Source: Hevea brasiliensis
Taxonomy: Eukaryota > Streptophyta > Magnoliopsida > Malpighiales > Euphorbiaceae
NCBI RefSeq assembly: GCF_030052815.1
Contig: NC_079507.1
Coordinates: 61,536,619 to 61,600,618, forward strand
DNA: 64,000 nt
Direction of reading: 5' to 3'
Part shown: piece after piece, positions 26,476 to 38,297 of the stretch
Layout of the letters: the number at the start of each line of letters is the position of its first letter
How positions within the stretch are numbered: position 1 is the first letter of the stretch
The notes under the pieces: model-generated
What the model was told of the DNA's origin: nothing
Database searches by the model: none
The model's input: only the letters and a program-made list of their open reading frames with translations
Program-made: the position numbers and the translations under genes

Positions 26476-28385
26476 ATGCTAGGGGTCAGGGGTGAAGGCC
26501 CTTATCTGTTTTTCACATGGAACACCACCTATGGCACCCTGTCTCCTTTGGGAGTTCCCCAACAAGTGATTCTCATCAACAATCAATTTCCTGGGCCTGT
26601 CATAAACTCCACAAGCAATAATAACCTTGTCATCAATGTATTCAATAACCTTGATGAGCCTTTCCTTTTGACATGGTAAACTTGATGAGAAATTCTTATT
26701 AGATATCGTTATTTTGATTCTAGACGCAATAAGAATGATGAGACTTATAGTAAAGTAGGTGGAATTTATGTATTTGTGCATTGAATTTATAATGAATTAG
26801 GTCTAATTAAATTTTCCCAAACTTCATTTCTTCAATTTTTAATGCTTTTCATTATTTTTATCCAATTTTTATACCATAAATACATTGTTACAGGAGCGGC
26901 GTCCAACAAAGAAAGAACTTATGGCAGGAAGGAGTGCTAGGAAACAACTGCCCCATCTCCCCTGGAACCAACTACACCTATCATTTCCAAGTCAAGGACC
27001 AGATTGGAAGCTTCCTTTACTACGCATGCACAGCCTTGCACAGGGCAGGTGGTGCCTTTGGTGGCATCCATATCAATAGCCGTTTGCTAATCCCTGTCCC
27101 TTATCCTGATCCTGAGGATGACTAAATTGTCATTGTTAATGACTGGTACATCAAGAGCCACAAAACTCTTAGGAGTTTCTTGGATAGTGGACGGACCATT
27201 AGCAGGCCGGATGGTGTTCTCATCAATGGCAAAACCGCAAGGGGTGATGGCAATGATGAGCCTCTCTTCATCATGAAGCCGGGAAAGACATACAAGTACA
27301 GGATATGCAATGCTGGGCTCAAGACTTCCATCAATTTTAGGATCCAAGGCCACACAATGAAGCTTGTCGAGATGGAGGGCTCCCGTCTGATGCAAAACGT
27401 GTACGAGTCCCTTGACGTGCATGTAGGTCAATGCTTGAGCGTGCTTGTAACAGCAAACCAGGCACCTAAATACTACTATATGGTCGCTTCCACTCGATTC
27501 ATAAAGACGGTCCTCACGGGTAAAGGCATCATTCGATACATCAATGGCAAGGGACCAGCATCGCCTGAGCTCCCAGAGGCACCTGTGAGATGGGCTTGGC
27601 TGTCAATCAATTCCGTTTCTTCCACTGGAATCTCACAACCAGTGCCGCCAGGCCAAATCCTCAGGGCTCCTACCATTATGGATCCATTAACTTCACCTGT
27701 ACTATCAAACTCGTTAACTCAGTAAGCAGGGCACGGGGCAAGCTTCGTTATGCCATCAATGGTGTTTCTCACACTGATCCTGAGACCCCACTTAAACTTT
27801 CTGAGTATTACGGGATTGCAGACAAGGTTTTCAAGTGCGACACAATTCAAGACAACCCTCCTGCTAAAATCGCCGAGATTGTGACACAGCTTAATGTCCT
27901 CAACATGACCTTCCGTAACTCCGTGGAGATCATCTTTGAGAATCATGAGACAAGCATGCAATCGTGGCACTTGGATGGGTATTCCTTTCGCAGCAGCGTA
28001 AGTAATTTTTTCAATTGATCAATTAACTACATTAAAATTCCTAAATTTTAATCAAATGTAAATTGGTGAACTTTTGGAGATACAGCGTGGAGCCTGGAAC
28101 AAGGACTCCTGAGAAGAGGAAGAACTGCAATCTTCTTGATGCAGTTAGCAGGACCAAAGTTCAGGTGTTTCCCAAATCCTGGGCAGCCATCTTCTTGACA
28201 TTTGACAGCGCAGGAATGTGGAATACAGGTCCGAGTTTTGGGAGAAAACCTACCTTGGACAACAGCTTTATGTAAGTGTTCTTTCTCCAGCACGCTCTCT
28301 GAGGGATGAGTATAATATGCCTGACAACGCTTTGCCGTGTGGGCTCGTCAAAGACTTACCAAAGCCCTCATTGTATTGCATTTAA
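26476..28385 (+). pseudogene. SKS tandem duplicate, disrupted
   Basis: Head-to-tail paralogue of the SKS gene at 18724, with the same three-exon structure (26476-26675, 26894-27997, 28086-28385) and high similarity throughout. Damage seen directly: most of the signal peptide is missing, and homology begins only at the MLGVRGEGPYLFF segment. An in-frame TAA at 27123-27125 replaces the Thr codon of PEDDYTVIVND. One base is lost near 27598-27603, where the intact copy reads GWAWSLNQF. The exon 2 end is two bases short of the phase needed to join exon 3. One base is lost near 28221-28230. Splice sites are still recognisable and the stop codon context is preserved, so the duplication is fairly recent. 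Translation as a full SKS protein is not possible; non-coding expression cannot be excluded. Confidence 0.9.
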
Positions 28386-28997
28386 ACTTGCACATCACCA
28401 TCCTAGCCACTATGTGCCATATTCCCAGCTGAGTCCTCTGATCACAAATGGTGATCAGGTGAGAAGTTTTTTATGTGCTAATCCTTTTCGATATTTTTTT
28501 GCCCTTTCTTGTAATCAATTTGCTCTGTCCCTTGTAAGTAAAATTATTGAATCCTTCTGCAACCTTTGTATGCATGAATATATATAACTATTACTAATTC
28601 AAATAAAATTAATCATCATATAGTCAAATTATATAAATCAATAAATGCAAAATTTATTTTAATTATTATAATAACTTTCAAGAATATGCATGTCTTCTTT
28701 TTCCATAGTGTCTTAAGATAGTGAGCACAGATGGCACACTATTAGCTAGGGTTTCAAAATGAAAAGCAACTCCAATTCCAGAAAGAGGAAATTTTAATTT
28801 AACGTCTGGCTCCAAATCACAGTACTAGGCAGTTGCTTCTCAAGAATATATTCGATAAATTCTTAATTCTTGTATTACAAAGTAAATATTCGAATAAACT
28901 TTTCAAGTTGAAACATAATCCTACAATCTATTGTCCTGAATTATAAGCAAATGCGAATAGCTCTCAATCACTCGGATGAAGGTTTTCATAATTTGTG
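28386..28997. other. Intergenic region between SKS pseudogene and SABATH gene
   Basis: Convergent 3' ends: the SKS pseudogene tail from the left and the SABATH 3' UTR from the right. AT-rich, with no other feature seen. Confidence 0.5.
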
Positions 28998-29403
28998 TCA
29001 CGTTCGGATAGCACACACAACAACAACACCATAGAAACAGGTTTTATGGAGAAGAGCAATATCAGAGGAGACCCGATTTTGGAAGCGAATGAAGAGTTGG
29101 TGAGAAAGATAGGGACCCAGGTGGGCCTCAGCAAAGGGTCCGAGGGTGGCACGTACTAAGTTGGCTTTGGCTCTACCATAGGAAATGGGATCCCTCATCC
29201 ATTGCTTTTGCTTCTCCTGTGAATGCTCCTCCATACTCCTATATTCCATTCTTTCTATCTCAAACCCACCGCATCTTTTTATTGCCCTCTCCACCTCCTC
29301 CGTGCTTCTCATGTATGCCGGAATGTTGAATCCGTCTCTCGTCTCCTCATCGACCAAGCCCTACGTATGTCTCCAATGAAGCAAATCATAGCAAAAGAAA
29401 GAA

Positions 29404-29477
<74 letters not shown>

Positions 29478-30508
29478 TATGTAATGTAATGTACCTCGTT
29501 TATTAGGTCCTGCCAAGCTTGATCCAAGGAAGTGGTGAAAGGATGCTTGGCTCTTGAGTCTGGATCACCTAACTGGTTCTTGGGCTGCTGCGACGCAGGC
29601 CTCCCTCCCATCAGCAAAAACAGCATTCCTCCCTGAACTATTTCTTCTTTCCTGCAACTCAAAAAGTCCTCCAAGTCTTTCTCAGATTGCTTCGCATATG
29701 CTTCCACTACTTCCTTCTTTGCTCCATCAATCCACACTCTTCCTTTGTTCCAGGCTGCTGATCTCTTATCCAAAACAGCATCTGGGATCTGATTGATATT
29801 CACTATCTTTATTATTTTTCGGTTGAGTTTTATATGAGATCCAGTTCACATGTATATGTAGCTAGCTAGTATGCTCGCAAAGCGACCTAGTGCCAATGGA
29901 ATAGTAAATTGCATGTGATATGAGGAGAGAGTGATTTGATTATGTATGAGTTTGATATATATATTGTATACCTGAGAAAGCCAGTGTAAGGCACTCAAGC
30001 TAACGGCGACATGAAGCTTTCCTCTGGGAAAGAGACGAGCATAAAAGGATCCAGGTACACCAGCAGCATAATACTGCTTAGTTTTCTTGTCAGATAAGAT
30101 GCCAGGGTTGCTCAATGATCTAAACAAAGAATTGAAATCGTTGGAAGGGAGATCAGAAAAGAAGGCCTCGAATTCAGGCTCGAAGCCACACTGGCTCATG
30201 TATTGTTGTCTCAAGGCGTCCACAACCATATCTATTGTAGCTAAAGTATTGTAACCGGTTGCACAACCCAAGTCGGCTATTCTTAGAGACTGAGCTTCCT
30301 CCTTGTTCCTGAAGAAAACTTTCATGGATTGAATAGCTGTTAATAGCAAAGGTCTACATAAGCTGATTGCAGATGCAGGCGCTTCTGAATTCTTTGCATA
30401 GCTACTATCGTCGTCTCCACCTTGCATACACAGTACTCTTTGAAGGCCTCCTCCTGTCTCCTTCATAATGCAGCTACTGGAATGCTCTTGGGATGAATCC
30501 ATCTGCAT
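28998..30508 (-). CDS. SABATH family SAM-dependent carboxyl methyltransferase
   Basis: Three exons in transcript order, 29972-30508, 29495-29788 and 28998-29360, all phase 0 with GT-AG borders, give 397 residues. SABATH enzymes methylate carboxyl groups (salicylate, jasmonate, indole-acetate, gibberellin) or ring nitrogens using S-adenosylmethionine in the cytosol. Family marks: QRVLCMQGGDDDSSYAKNSE (23-42, SAM and substrate entry), IADLGCATGYNT (77-88, SAM loop), FFSDLPSNDFN (116-126), GVPGSFYARLFP (150-161) and SLSALHWLSQ (170-179), whose His-Trp contacts the substrate carboxylate in known enzymes. GGMLFLLMGGRP follows in exon 2. The start is the first ATG, and a second Met is two codons on. 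Substrate cannot be deduced from these motifs. Intron 2 (29361-29494) contains a long AT microsatellite. The gene looks intact. Confidence 0.9.
29407..29473. repeat. (AT)n microsatellite in intron 2 of the SABATH gene
   Basis: An uninterrupted TA dinucleotide run of about 67 bases occupies half of the 134-base intron. Probably length-variable between individuals. Confidence 0.95.
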
Positions 30509-31179
30509 TAATTTCTTTGTATTCTCTCAACAAATTAATAGAGAAAAAGAGTTAGAGAGAATCAAGAATCTAGCTCCTAGTCATCTGTGTGTTGCCCACA
30601 TGGGAATCAACAGAAGCCAGCAGATGATAAAGATCCCGCAAAAGGCAACCAGAAACTAAAAGTAGGAGAGATTTCGGGAGTTTCCCACTTTCGTACACTG
30701 AGACTGCCTCCCCTTCATGATTATTATCGTTGGTAGATTGCACAGGAATCATGGGAGCCAATCACACTCATAATTTTATTCTTTTTCTCCAGATTTTTTT
30801 TTGTGAGTACTAGCCATTACTGGAGCAATTATACTTAATTAATTACACAGATAATAAATTTTTAGATCATCAATAAGAAAGGATGATAATTTCATTGAAA
30901 TGAATTATGAGTGTATCAAGTTTGAGAGAAAGATTGTACATTGAAAAATAAAATATAAAAAATTAGTGATATATCTTTCAGAATTTTAATCTATTAATTT
31001 TGAAAAAACGAAAAAAAAGGCTTATATATAATCTAAGAAATTATTCCCTTTTTCCACTATAATTTGACATCAATTAACGCTCTCCAAGAATATACATATA
31101 CATAATAGCATATATTACCATCGACCCTAACCACACGTGACAATTTTTTTTTTTTTAAGTTTGTCATGTATTACATTTC
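30509..31179. other. Upstream region of the SABATH gene
   Basis: Contains the presumed 5' UTR and promoter of the minus-strand methyltransferase. No reliable TATA box was assigned. A poly-T run lies at 31144-31156. No gene is supported. Confidence 0.45.
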
Positions 31180-31579
31180 ATAAATACTCTCATTATATTA
31201 ATTATTATTTATTTTTTTATTTCTTTTTTAATTATCATTATTATTTATAATACTATCTTAACATTTATGATTTAAATTATTATTTTCTTTAAAATTTAAT
31301 TTTTAAATATTAAGACTTTTTATAATTAAATACAATATTTAAAATTATTTATATTATTTTATAAATGCTAATTATTATTTATTTTTTTTATTTCTCTTTT
31401 AATTATCATTATTATTTATAATATTCTCTTAACATTTATGAATTAAATTATTATTTTCTTTAAAATTTTATTTTTAAAAAGTTAAGACCTTTTTATGATT
31501 AAATGTAATATTTAAAAATTATTTATATTATTTTTTTTATATTTATTTATACAAAAATATTATTTACCACATGTTGCGC

Positions 31580-31580
<1 letters not shown>

Positions 31581-31640
<60 letters not shown>
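31581..31640. repeat. (AAT)n microsatellite, first copy
   Basis: About 20 TAA/AAT units inside long unit 2 of the tandem repeat. Confidence 0.95.
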
Positions 31641-31917
31641 GTCATTGATGGCCATTAGTTTAAATAAAATTGACCATTAATTTGTGATCTCATAATCAAT
31701 CATAAATATTCTCCATCATACTAATTATTATTTAATTTTTTATTTCTCTTTTAATTATTATTATTATTTATAATATTACCTTAACATTTATTATTTAAAT
31801 TATTATTTTCTTTAAAATTTAATTTTTAAAAATTAAGAAATTTTGTAATTAAATATAATATTTAAAAATAATTTATATTATTTTATAAATACTAATTATT
31901 ATTTAATTTTTTTATTT

Positions 31918-34760
31918 TGTCATGACCCGATCCCACGGGCCGGACCGGTACTAAGACCTGGGCCGGCATAAAGTCTCCGAGGCCCGTAGTAAGCCTTACT
32001 ATTCTCAAATCCATAATAAAGGCAAAAAACTGAGGCCCAACATGCAAATAAAATAAAATAAAGTATTATATTTTTATTCGGCCCAACTCAACCCAATAAC
32101 TATCATAAACTAAAGTTAGGGGACAAACTATTTAAATATCATAAAAATTTTTCATTTATTAAAATAAAAAACTTAAATTAATAGAGTCCCTGACAAAATC
32201 AATGCTATTGCTAGCACATGCGGAGTTCTAAATTACAAATTGAGGAAATAATAATATAAATGAGTGGCTGCTGATAAACCTGCAAGAAAGGAAGCAGGTT
32301 ATTCTGAAAAAGAAATCATTCTGTAGCCTAAAAAAATAAGGTGAACAGGAGTGAGTGAGTGACTCATAGAGTAAGATATTAATTTTAAATACAATTTCTA
32401 TAACTATCTAGGGCTAATGCATCATTAAGTATGAAATACAACATATACTAACATATTCAATCAAATTCAAATAATATTCGCACAAAGAATAATTTGAAGT
32501 ACTTACACACCCAGATATCACATCACTAAAATATATATATGGGAACTGATCTCCTACACAGCTCTCTTAATTCCAATCTCTGTCAGCGAGATCAACTCAA
32601 GCTGGACTTTCTCTTAATAATCCAAATGCGGGGGTCAGCGAGATCAACTCAAAGTCATACTCACCCCGACTTATCACAAAAAGGACCGAGCCCCAAGCGA
32701 GACTAGCTCAAGCCTATCTGCCCGTCCTACCCATATCCAGTATCACACCTCACACACATTGACACACGCACACAACTTCAAATTACCCTAAGTTGACACC
32801 CACATCAATTTCATCAAATAATAATGCAACACAAAGCGTGCCTATAATAGCTATATACATATAATTATAAGTGAATGCATGAGCATGCCTTGTATGTATA
32901 ATAATATTGAAATTATAAATAAAATCAATATCTACTCACAATATACCGAAAACTACTGTGACAGCAGAGTGGAGGAAGATGGTTGACCCTGATCACCTAA
33001 ACAATTATATTATGAATTTATTAGTGCTAACTCAAATCAAGAACTTAAAGAGGCAAAAGACATCCTAATTTTTGCTAAAAATCCGATAGAGTTTGCTCTG
33101 TACCTAGGACCTATCCAACCTGTAAAGTAATTTAAATCACACTTTCAAAATCATAAGTCTCAAATTTACAACTCAACAACATCACATGGCTCTTGCTAGG
33201 CCCTCCAAACCAAACAAAACTCACGAAATCAGACAATTCAATTATAAAGTTTAAAACTAATATTTTTCAAAAACTATCCAAACTAACTTAAAAAATTCTA
33301 TAAATTCCCCCTGCAGTCCTTAACAATATTATAAGGCCATTGCAAAAGGAATCATAATTTTTCGACTACCCACGAATATTTTATGAATTTTATTCTAAAT
33401 CCGGTATTACGCAAAAATGAATAACTTGGAGTTCGAGTTTACCTATGCTAAATCTGACACTGGAAATGTGTCTAGAACTTCTGAAAATACGAGGATTAAC
33501 TATAATATTGACTATGTTTAGGAACAGGCCATCGGGTAGCAAGATTTGGCCGAAAACTTGGTCCCATACGCCCATGGGCTATTATCGATCAGATCGTAGC
33601 TAAATAAAGCCCAAAATTTATTAATAATTATCATAAAATTATTTTAAGTTTTTGGGAGTTGACAAAGCCTAAAAATCTTATCAAGCGATCTAGACCGTCC
33701 AATGATCGCCTTTTTCAAACGGTGCCTGATCGAAGTGGGGTCAGTCCCATCTCAAAGGTTTCATAGCCCTGAGTCCAACGGTGGTCTCAGATCGTCAATT
33801 CAACGGTTAGATCGTCCTAGATCTAATTGAAAAAATTGAAAAACTCGAAACTCCTCTCCTCCATATCCCACTCATCCGACCACCAAATGCTACAAAATTG
33901 GTATAAAAAAAAAAGCTCTCGGAATAAGCTTTCTAACGCTATTAGAATCGCCTTGATCGGACATCGGATAAAGCCAAAATGGCACTTGAAAGCTGCTGCT
34001 CCTGCGCACGCTTTTTTCTCTCTCCTCCCTCGTTTGTTGCTGCATCTGGTGCTGCTCTGGCTAGCAGGTTGGTCGTCTGCATTGCCCAGGGCGGGGGGGA
34101 CTCCCTGCTGGCAATGGTGGTGACTGGTTATTGAAAAAAATGAAGAAAAGGGAAGAAGAAGAAGAGGGGGGAAATGAATCTAGATTTGCATATTGTCTAG
34201 ATTCATTCCTTCAAATTTTCAATTCTTTTCCTTTCTTTTTTTTTTAAATAATAATAATAATAATCAAAATAATAATAATAATAATAATAATAATTAAATA
34301 TCATAATCAATGTTAACAATAATGAAATAATATATTTTATTAATTGATTTAATATTAATATTTAAAACTAATTGGACTATTAAATAATTTTACAAAATAT
34401 GTTTAGAAATTATATTAAAAATATATAAATGAAAGTACTACAAAATTATAATTTAGCTAGATAACATTAAAATGATAATAATAATAATCAAATTAATAAC
34501 AATAATTAAATATCAGAACCAAGGTTAACAATAATGAAATAATATATTTTATTAATTGATTTAATATTAATATTTAAAACTAAACATTTAAATTAAAATT
34601 AGACTATTAAATAATTTTACAAAATATGTTTAGAAATTATATTAAAAATATATAAATGAAAGTACTACAAAATTATAATTTAGCTAGATAACATTAAAAT
34701 AATATTTGAATACTATATAAAAATATAAAATTTGTATTTACAAAAATTCGGGTTATTACA
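31918..34760 (-). mobile_element. 2.84-kb solo LTR-like or non-autonomous LTR element with TATTT target duplication
   Basis: The plus strand starts TGTCATGACCCG and ends CGGGTTATTACA, so the ends are TG...CA and near-perfect inverted copies (10 of 12 bases). TATTT flanks it at 31913-31917 and 34761-34765, and the surrounding tandem repeat continues on both sides, which fixes the borders. Inside there is no long reading frame. A G-poor plus strand (32300-33400), a purine-rich stretch near 34140 and AAT-type runs suggest a minus-oriented long LTR of a Ty3/gypsy-like element. A 212-bp tandem duplication lies near its right end. I saw no paired internal LTR, so solo LTR is preferred over a complete non-autonomous element. 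Confidence 0.7.
34290..34705. repeat. 212-bp tandem duplication inside the inserted element
   Basis: The block running from GTTAACAATAATGAAATAAT (34312 and again 34524) through TAGCTAGATAACATTAAAAT occurs twice with few differences. The second copy carries an extra run near 34580-34600. Confidence 0.85.
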
Positions 34761-34951
34761 TATTTCTCTTTTATTATCATTATTATTTATAATACTACCT
34801 TAACATTTATGATTTATATTATTATTTTCTTTGAAACTTAATTTTTAAAAAATTAAGACATTTTATGATTAAATATAATATTTAAAAATTATTTATTTTA
34901 TTTTTTTTAAATTTATTTACACAAAAATATTATTTGCTACATGTTACCCTC

Positions 34952-34952
<1 letters not shown>

Positions 34953-34998
<46 letters not shown>
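34953..34998. repeat. (AAT)n microsatellite, second copy
   Basis: About 15 units at the position in long unit 4 that corresponds to the run at 31581-31640 in unit 2. Confidence 0.95.
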
Positions 34999-35000
<2 letters not shown>

Positions 35001-35060
35001 GTTTATCGATGACCATTAGTTTAAAGAAAATTAACCATTAATTTGTAATCTCATAATCAA

Positions 35061-38000
35061 TTATCATATAATTTAATCAACCTTAAATTATTTCATATCT
35101 TTAATAAATATTTTTATTACATTATTATATTTTCTATTATTTTTATTATGAAATTTTTATTAAAAATTTTGAAAGATAAAAAATATAGTTTACATAAAAA
35201 GTTATAAAAATAAAATATAAAAATTAATATATTTATAATTAGTATGTATTATTTTTTATGTTAATAATTTAATATTCTTTTTATTTTACTTTCCTAAGAT
35301 TAGTTAATATTTATTATTATTATCATTATGGCTAACTTATAATGATTTAATTGAATGGCCAAGTAAATAGAAAATATTTTACTATTATAAAAGTTGAATT
35401 TGAATGTTTATTACTATTTTTTAATTAAATAATATTTATTTATAAATTAATTTTTTATTTAAATGATTTTCATTTATTTGTCTATATATGATATGTTATA
35501 TAAGACATTTAATATACATCAAGTACTCTGTTCTCACCACATATTTTTATTTCACCTAAATACTCTTAAATCTTTTTTTGATTTTCACTATTTTTTTATT
35601 ATTTCTTTCAAAATTTATTAGTTCTCATTCTCAAATATTTATTTATTTAAATATATTTAATTAATATTTATTTAATCATCAATTTTTTATAAATTTCTTA
35701 TTTAATATTTCTCAAAATTTTGAATATTTTATTTCATTATAATTATATATCTAATGCAACGATAACTAATATTTTGATTATCTATATTTTATTATCATTA
35801 CATTTTAACAGAATTATTTTTAAATTTTAATTAAATATCTATATATTTATGCATAAATTATTTTTCAATTATATTTTTATATAAAAGTAGAATTTCAAAG
35901 ATAAATTACAAATGTGATTGCATTTAAAATTTAACTACAAATAAAGATGATTAAAAACAATTGAAGTTATAGTATTAAAATTATGAAATCTATTTTTTTG
36001 AAAAATAGTATGTATTTTTAATATTTATTATATTAATAGAAAATGATGATATTTTAAAATTTTAATTTTTATGAAGTGTATTTATTTTATATTATAAATT
36101 TATGTAAAGTGGTAACTATTTTTGTTAAAGAATTATTTTATAAAAAATATATAAGATTAATAAAAAGGAATTTACACTTAGATATAGTAATTTTAAAAAA
36201 TAATATAATAGAATGTTATTTTTAATTAATAATAATGTTATATATTTTCATTATTATTAAAATTAAATAATTCAATTCATTATTAGTAATTTAATTTTTT
36301 TTATTATATTAATAAAAAATATTATATTTATATAGTTTTAAAATAATATTATTTTCTTATTAATTTAATATATTTTATGTAATTTATAAAAAATAAATAT
36401 TGATTTACATAAATTATGAGATAAAATATAAAAATTTCATAAAATTTAAATTATTTTTTTAATAAAATATTTTTATTACATTTTAAACAAAATAATCATA
36501 AAAACTACTATTAATATATGTATAAAAAGAATTAAATAGGTATTTTAATTAATTATATCATAAATTAATTAAGAATTTATTATTATAACAGTTAAAATTT
36601 TATTTAAATTAAATTAAATAAAAGATAAATTTTAATTTAAAATTAATTTAATAATAATTTATTTTATTTAAAATATAATTAAAAATTAAATTATAAATTA
36701 TAAATTAACCCTGTATAGCATCATGGACAAGAGAAAAGATGAAGTGGGTATCTTGGAGTTGGTTGCTTCATCTTTAAATTATACTCTTTGTTGTGTTGTA
36801 TATGAGACAAATTATACACTCGCTATGCTCAAGTCTCTATTCTTTTCATTCATTGATTCCAAAATGGTCACTTCTCTTCTTCCTTTATTGAATAAATTAA
36901 AAAATAAAATAAAATCGTTCCTACTCTATCGCAATCACCTTTATTTTTTATTATGCTAATTATTTTTATTTTATATAAATATTTGGCATATAATAAAATG
37001 AGCATATTTAAAAAAAGAAAAATTAAAACTAAACAAAAATAACAATAATAATAAATCTTTGGTAATAACTTTGCTGGTTTCTCTTTCGCTAGAGGTGGCA
37101 AATGGATTGAATTCAAATTGTTAATAAGTATTATAATTATTTTGAGGAGCATTTAATTTATGTGGGAGTTGGGGAAGAAAACTTTTAGCGAGTTGATACG
37201 GAATAGATGAGAAAGCTGGGGAGAATGGGGAGTGGTCCCAAACCCTTGTACAAATAGAGAGTTGTCACATTCAATCTGGGCAAGTGGGGGAGCAAGTAAC
37301 CATCACGCTTATATTATAGCAAGCAAGAGGATGGTCCATCTGTCTGCAATCCTCAGCTCATGACATGAATCATGTAGTATAAAATTAATTAATTAATTAA
37401 TTAAAATCCTCCATGTTTATTTTATTTTTATTTTCAAGATGGGTACTGCTAGAGCTGGTAGGACTAATAGTCAGTCAGGGTACTGATTCCTGCAGACGAG
37501 AGAGAAGTAATTACACGTGGAATCGAAGTTGTATAGAAAGAGAGATGGGAGGGGGCCGGTCACAGTCACAGGTCGCTTATTCATATTATTTATGTATCTC
37601 CATCATTAAACTGACGATAGTTGTCAGTGAGAGTACTCGCACAGACAATCCCCTTGAGTCGTTGCTATCGGCATCGCTGTGACCCATCTGGACCCCGACC
37701 CCACCTCCCTACCTCCCCCCTCTTGCGCTTACAATTTCTTGCTCCTCGTTATATTAAAAAATTATTTATTTTAGTAAGTCAGTGTTCTTAAACAAAATTA
37801 TACCATAAAAATTATTCTCAATGTTGAGGTGTACACATTGTTCTGTCAACGACAAGCGTCCAACTCTTGATATTCCCTCTCGTTGTTCATTCTCATTACC
37901 AGGTTATATTGCTTATTTGCAAGCAAACGGCCATTTTCGCAATTATTACAGCTAGAAGACCTGAAATACAAGAACATATGGAACCGGCATTATTGAAATT

Positions 38001-38297
38001 TAATAACAAGGGTGCCACACTCACAGTTACAAATATCTGATTTGTTTCTTCTGTTATTCCCTATTCAAAGCTACTCATGGCTACTATCTCCGAAACTTTT
38101 CTGTTCAGCAAACAGATCAATCGGATTATTTTTAGACTTAGAGTCAGACAAGGCAAGAATTTAACAAGAAACAAGCTACGCACAATTGCACCCCACCCCT
38201 AATCAAACACATATTTGCAGCACCACAGCAACCCCTTTTACCAAATATGAATAACACGTTTCATCAACATACATTAGCCTCCAGGAGTTATTCACAT
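35061..38297. other. Gene-free region, extremely AT-rich, then moderately AT-rich
   Basis: From 35061 to about 36710 the sequence is almost only A and T, with no feature I can name. From 36720 to 37750 the composition is more even, with several short frames but no recognisable protein. The last few hundred bases before 38298 are probably the 3' UTR and downstream region of the minus-strand Pur-alpha gene. Confidence 0.5.

Larger units (their letters stand above)
31180..35060. repeat. AT-rich tandem repeat: 0.52-kb dimer duplicated, second copy interrupted
   Basis: Four related units start with ATAAAT-A/G-CT...AATTATTATTT at about 31180, 31361, 31702 and 31884, and share TTAACATTTAT and TTATTTTCTTT blocks. 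Units 1 and 3 are short (about 181 bp). Units 2 and 4 are long (about 340 bp) and continue into CATGTT, an AAT-trinucleotide run and GACCATTAGTTTAAA-like sequence. The pattern is thus a short+long dimer of about 0.52 kb present twice. Unit 4 is cut at 31917 and resumes at 34761 on the other side of the inserted element. Confidence 0.75.

Noticed and set aside
29223..29489. Plus-strand frame ending in an Ile-Tyr repeat
   Set aside because: Antisense to the SABATH last exon and running into the AT microsatellite; no biological signal.
36723..37682. Short frames at 36723-36959 and 37413-37682
   Set aside because: No domain, no homologous pattern, no splice support; the region is just less AT-rich than its surroundings.
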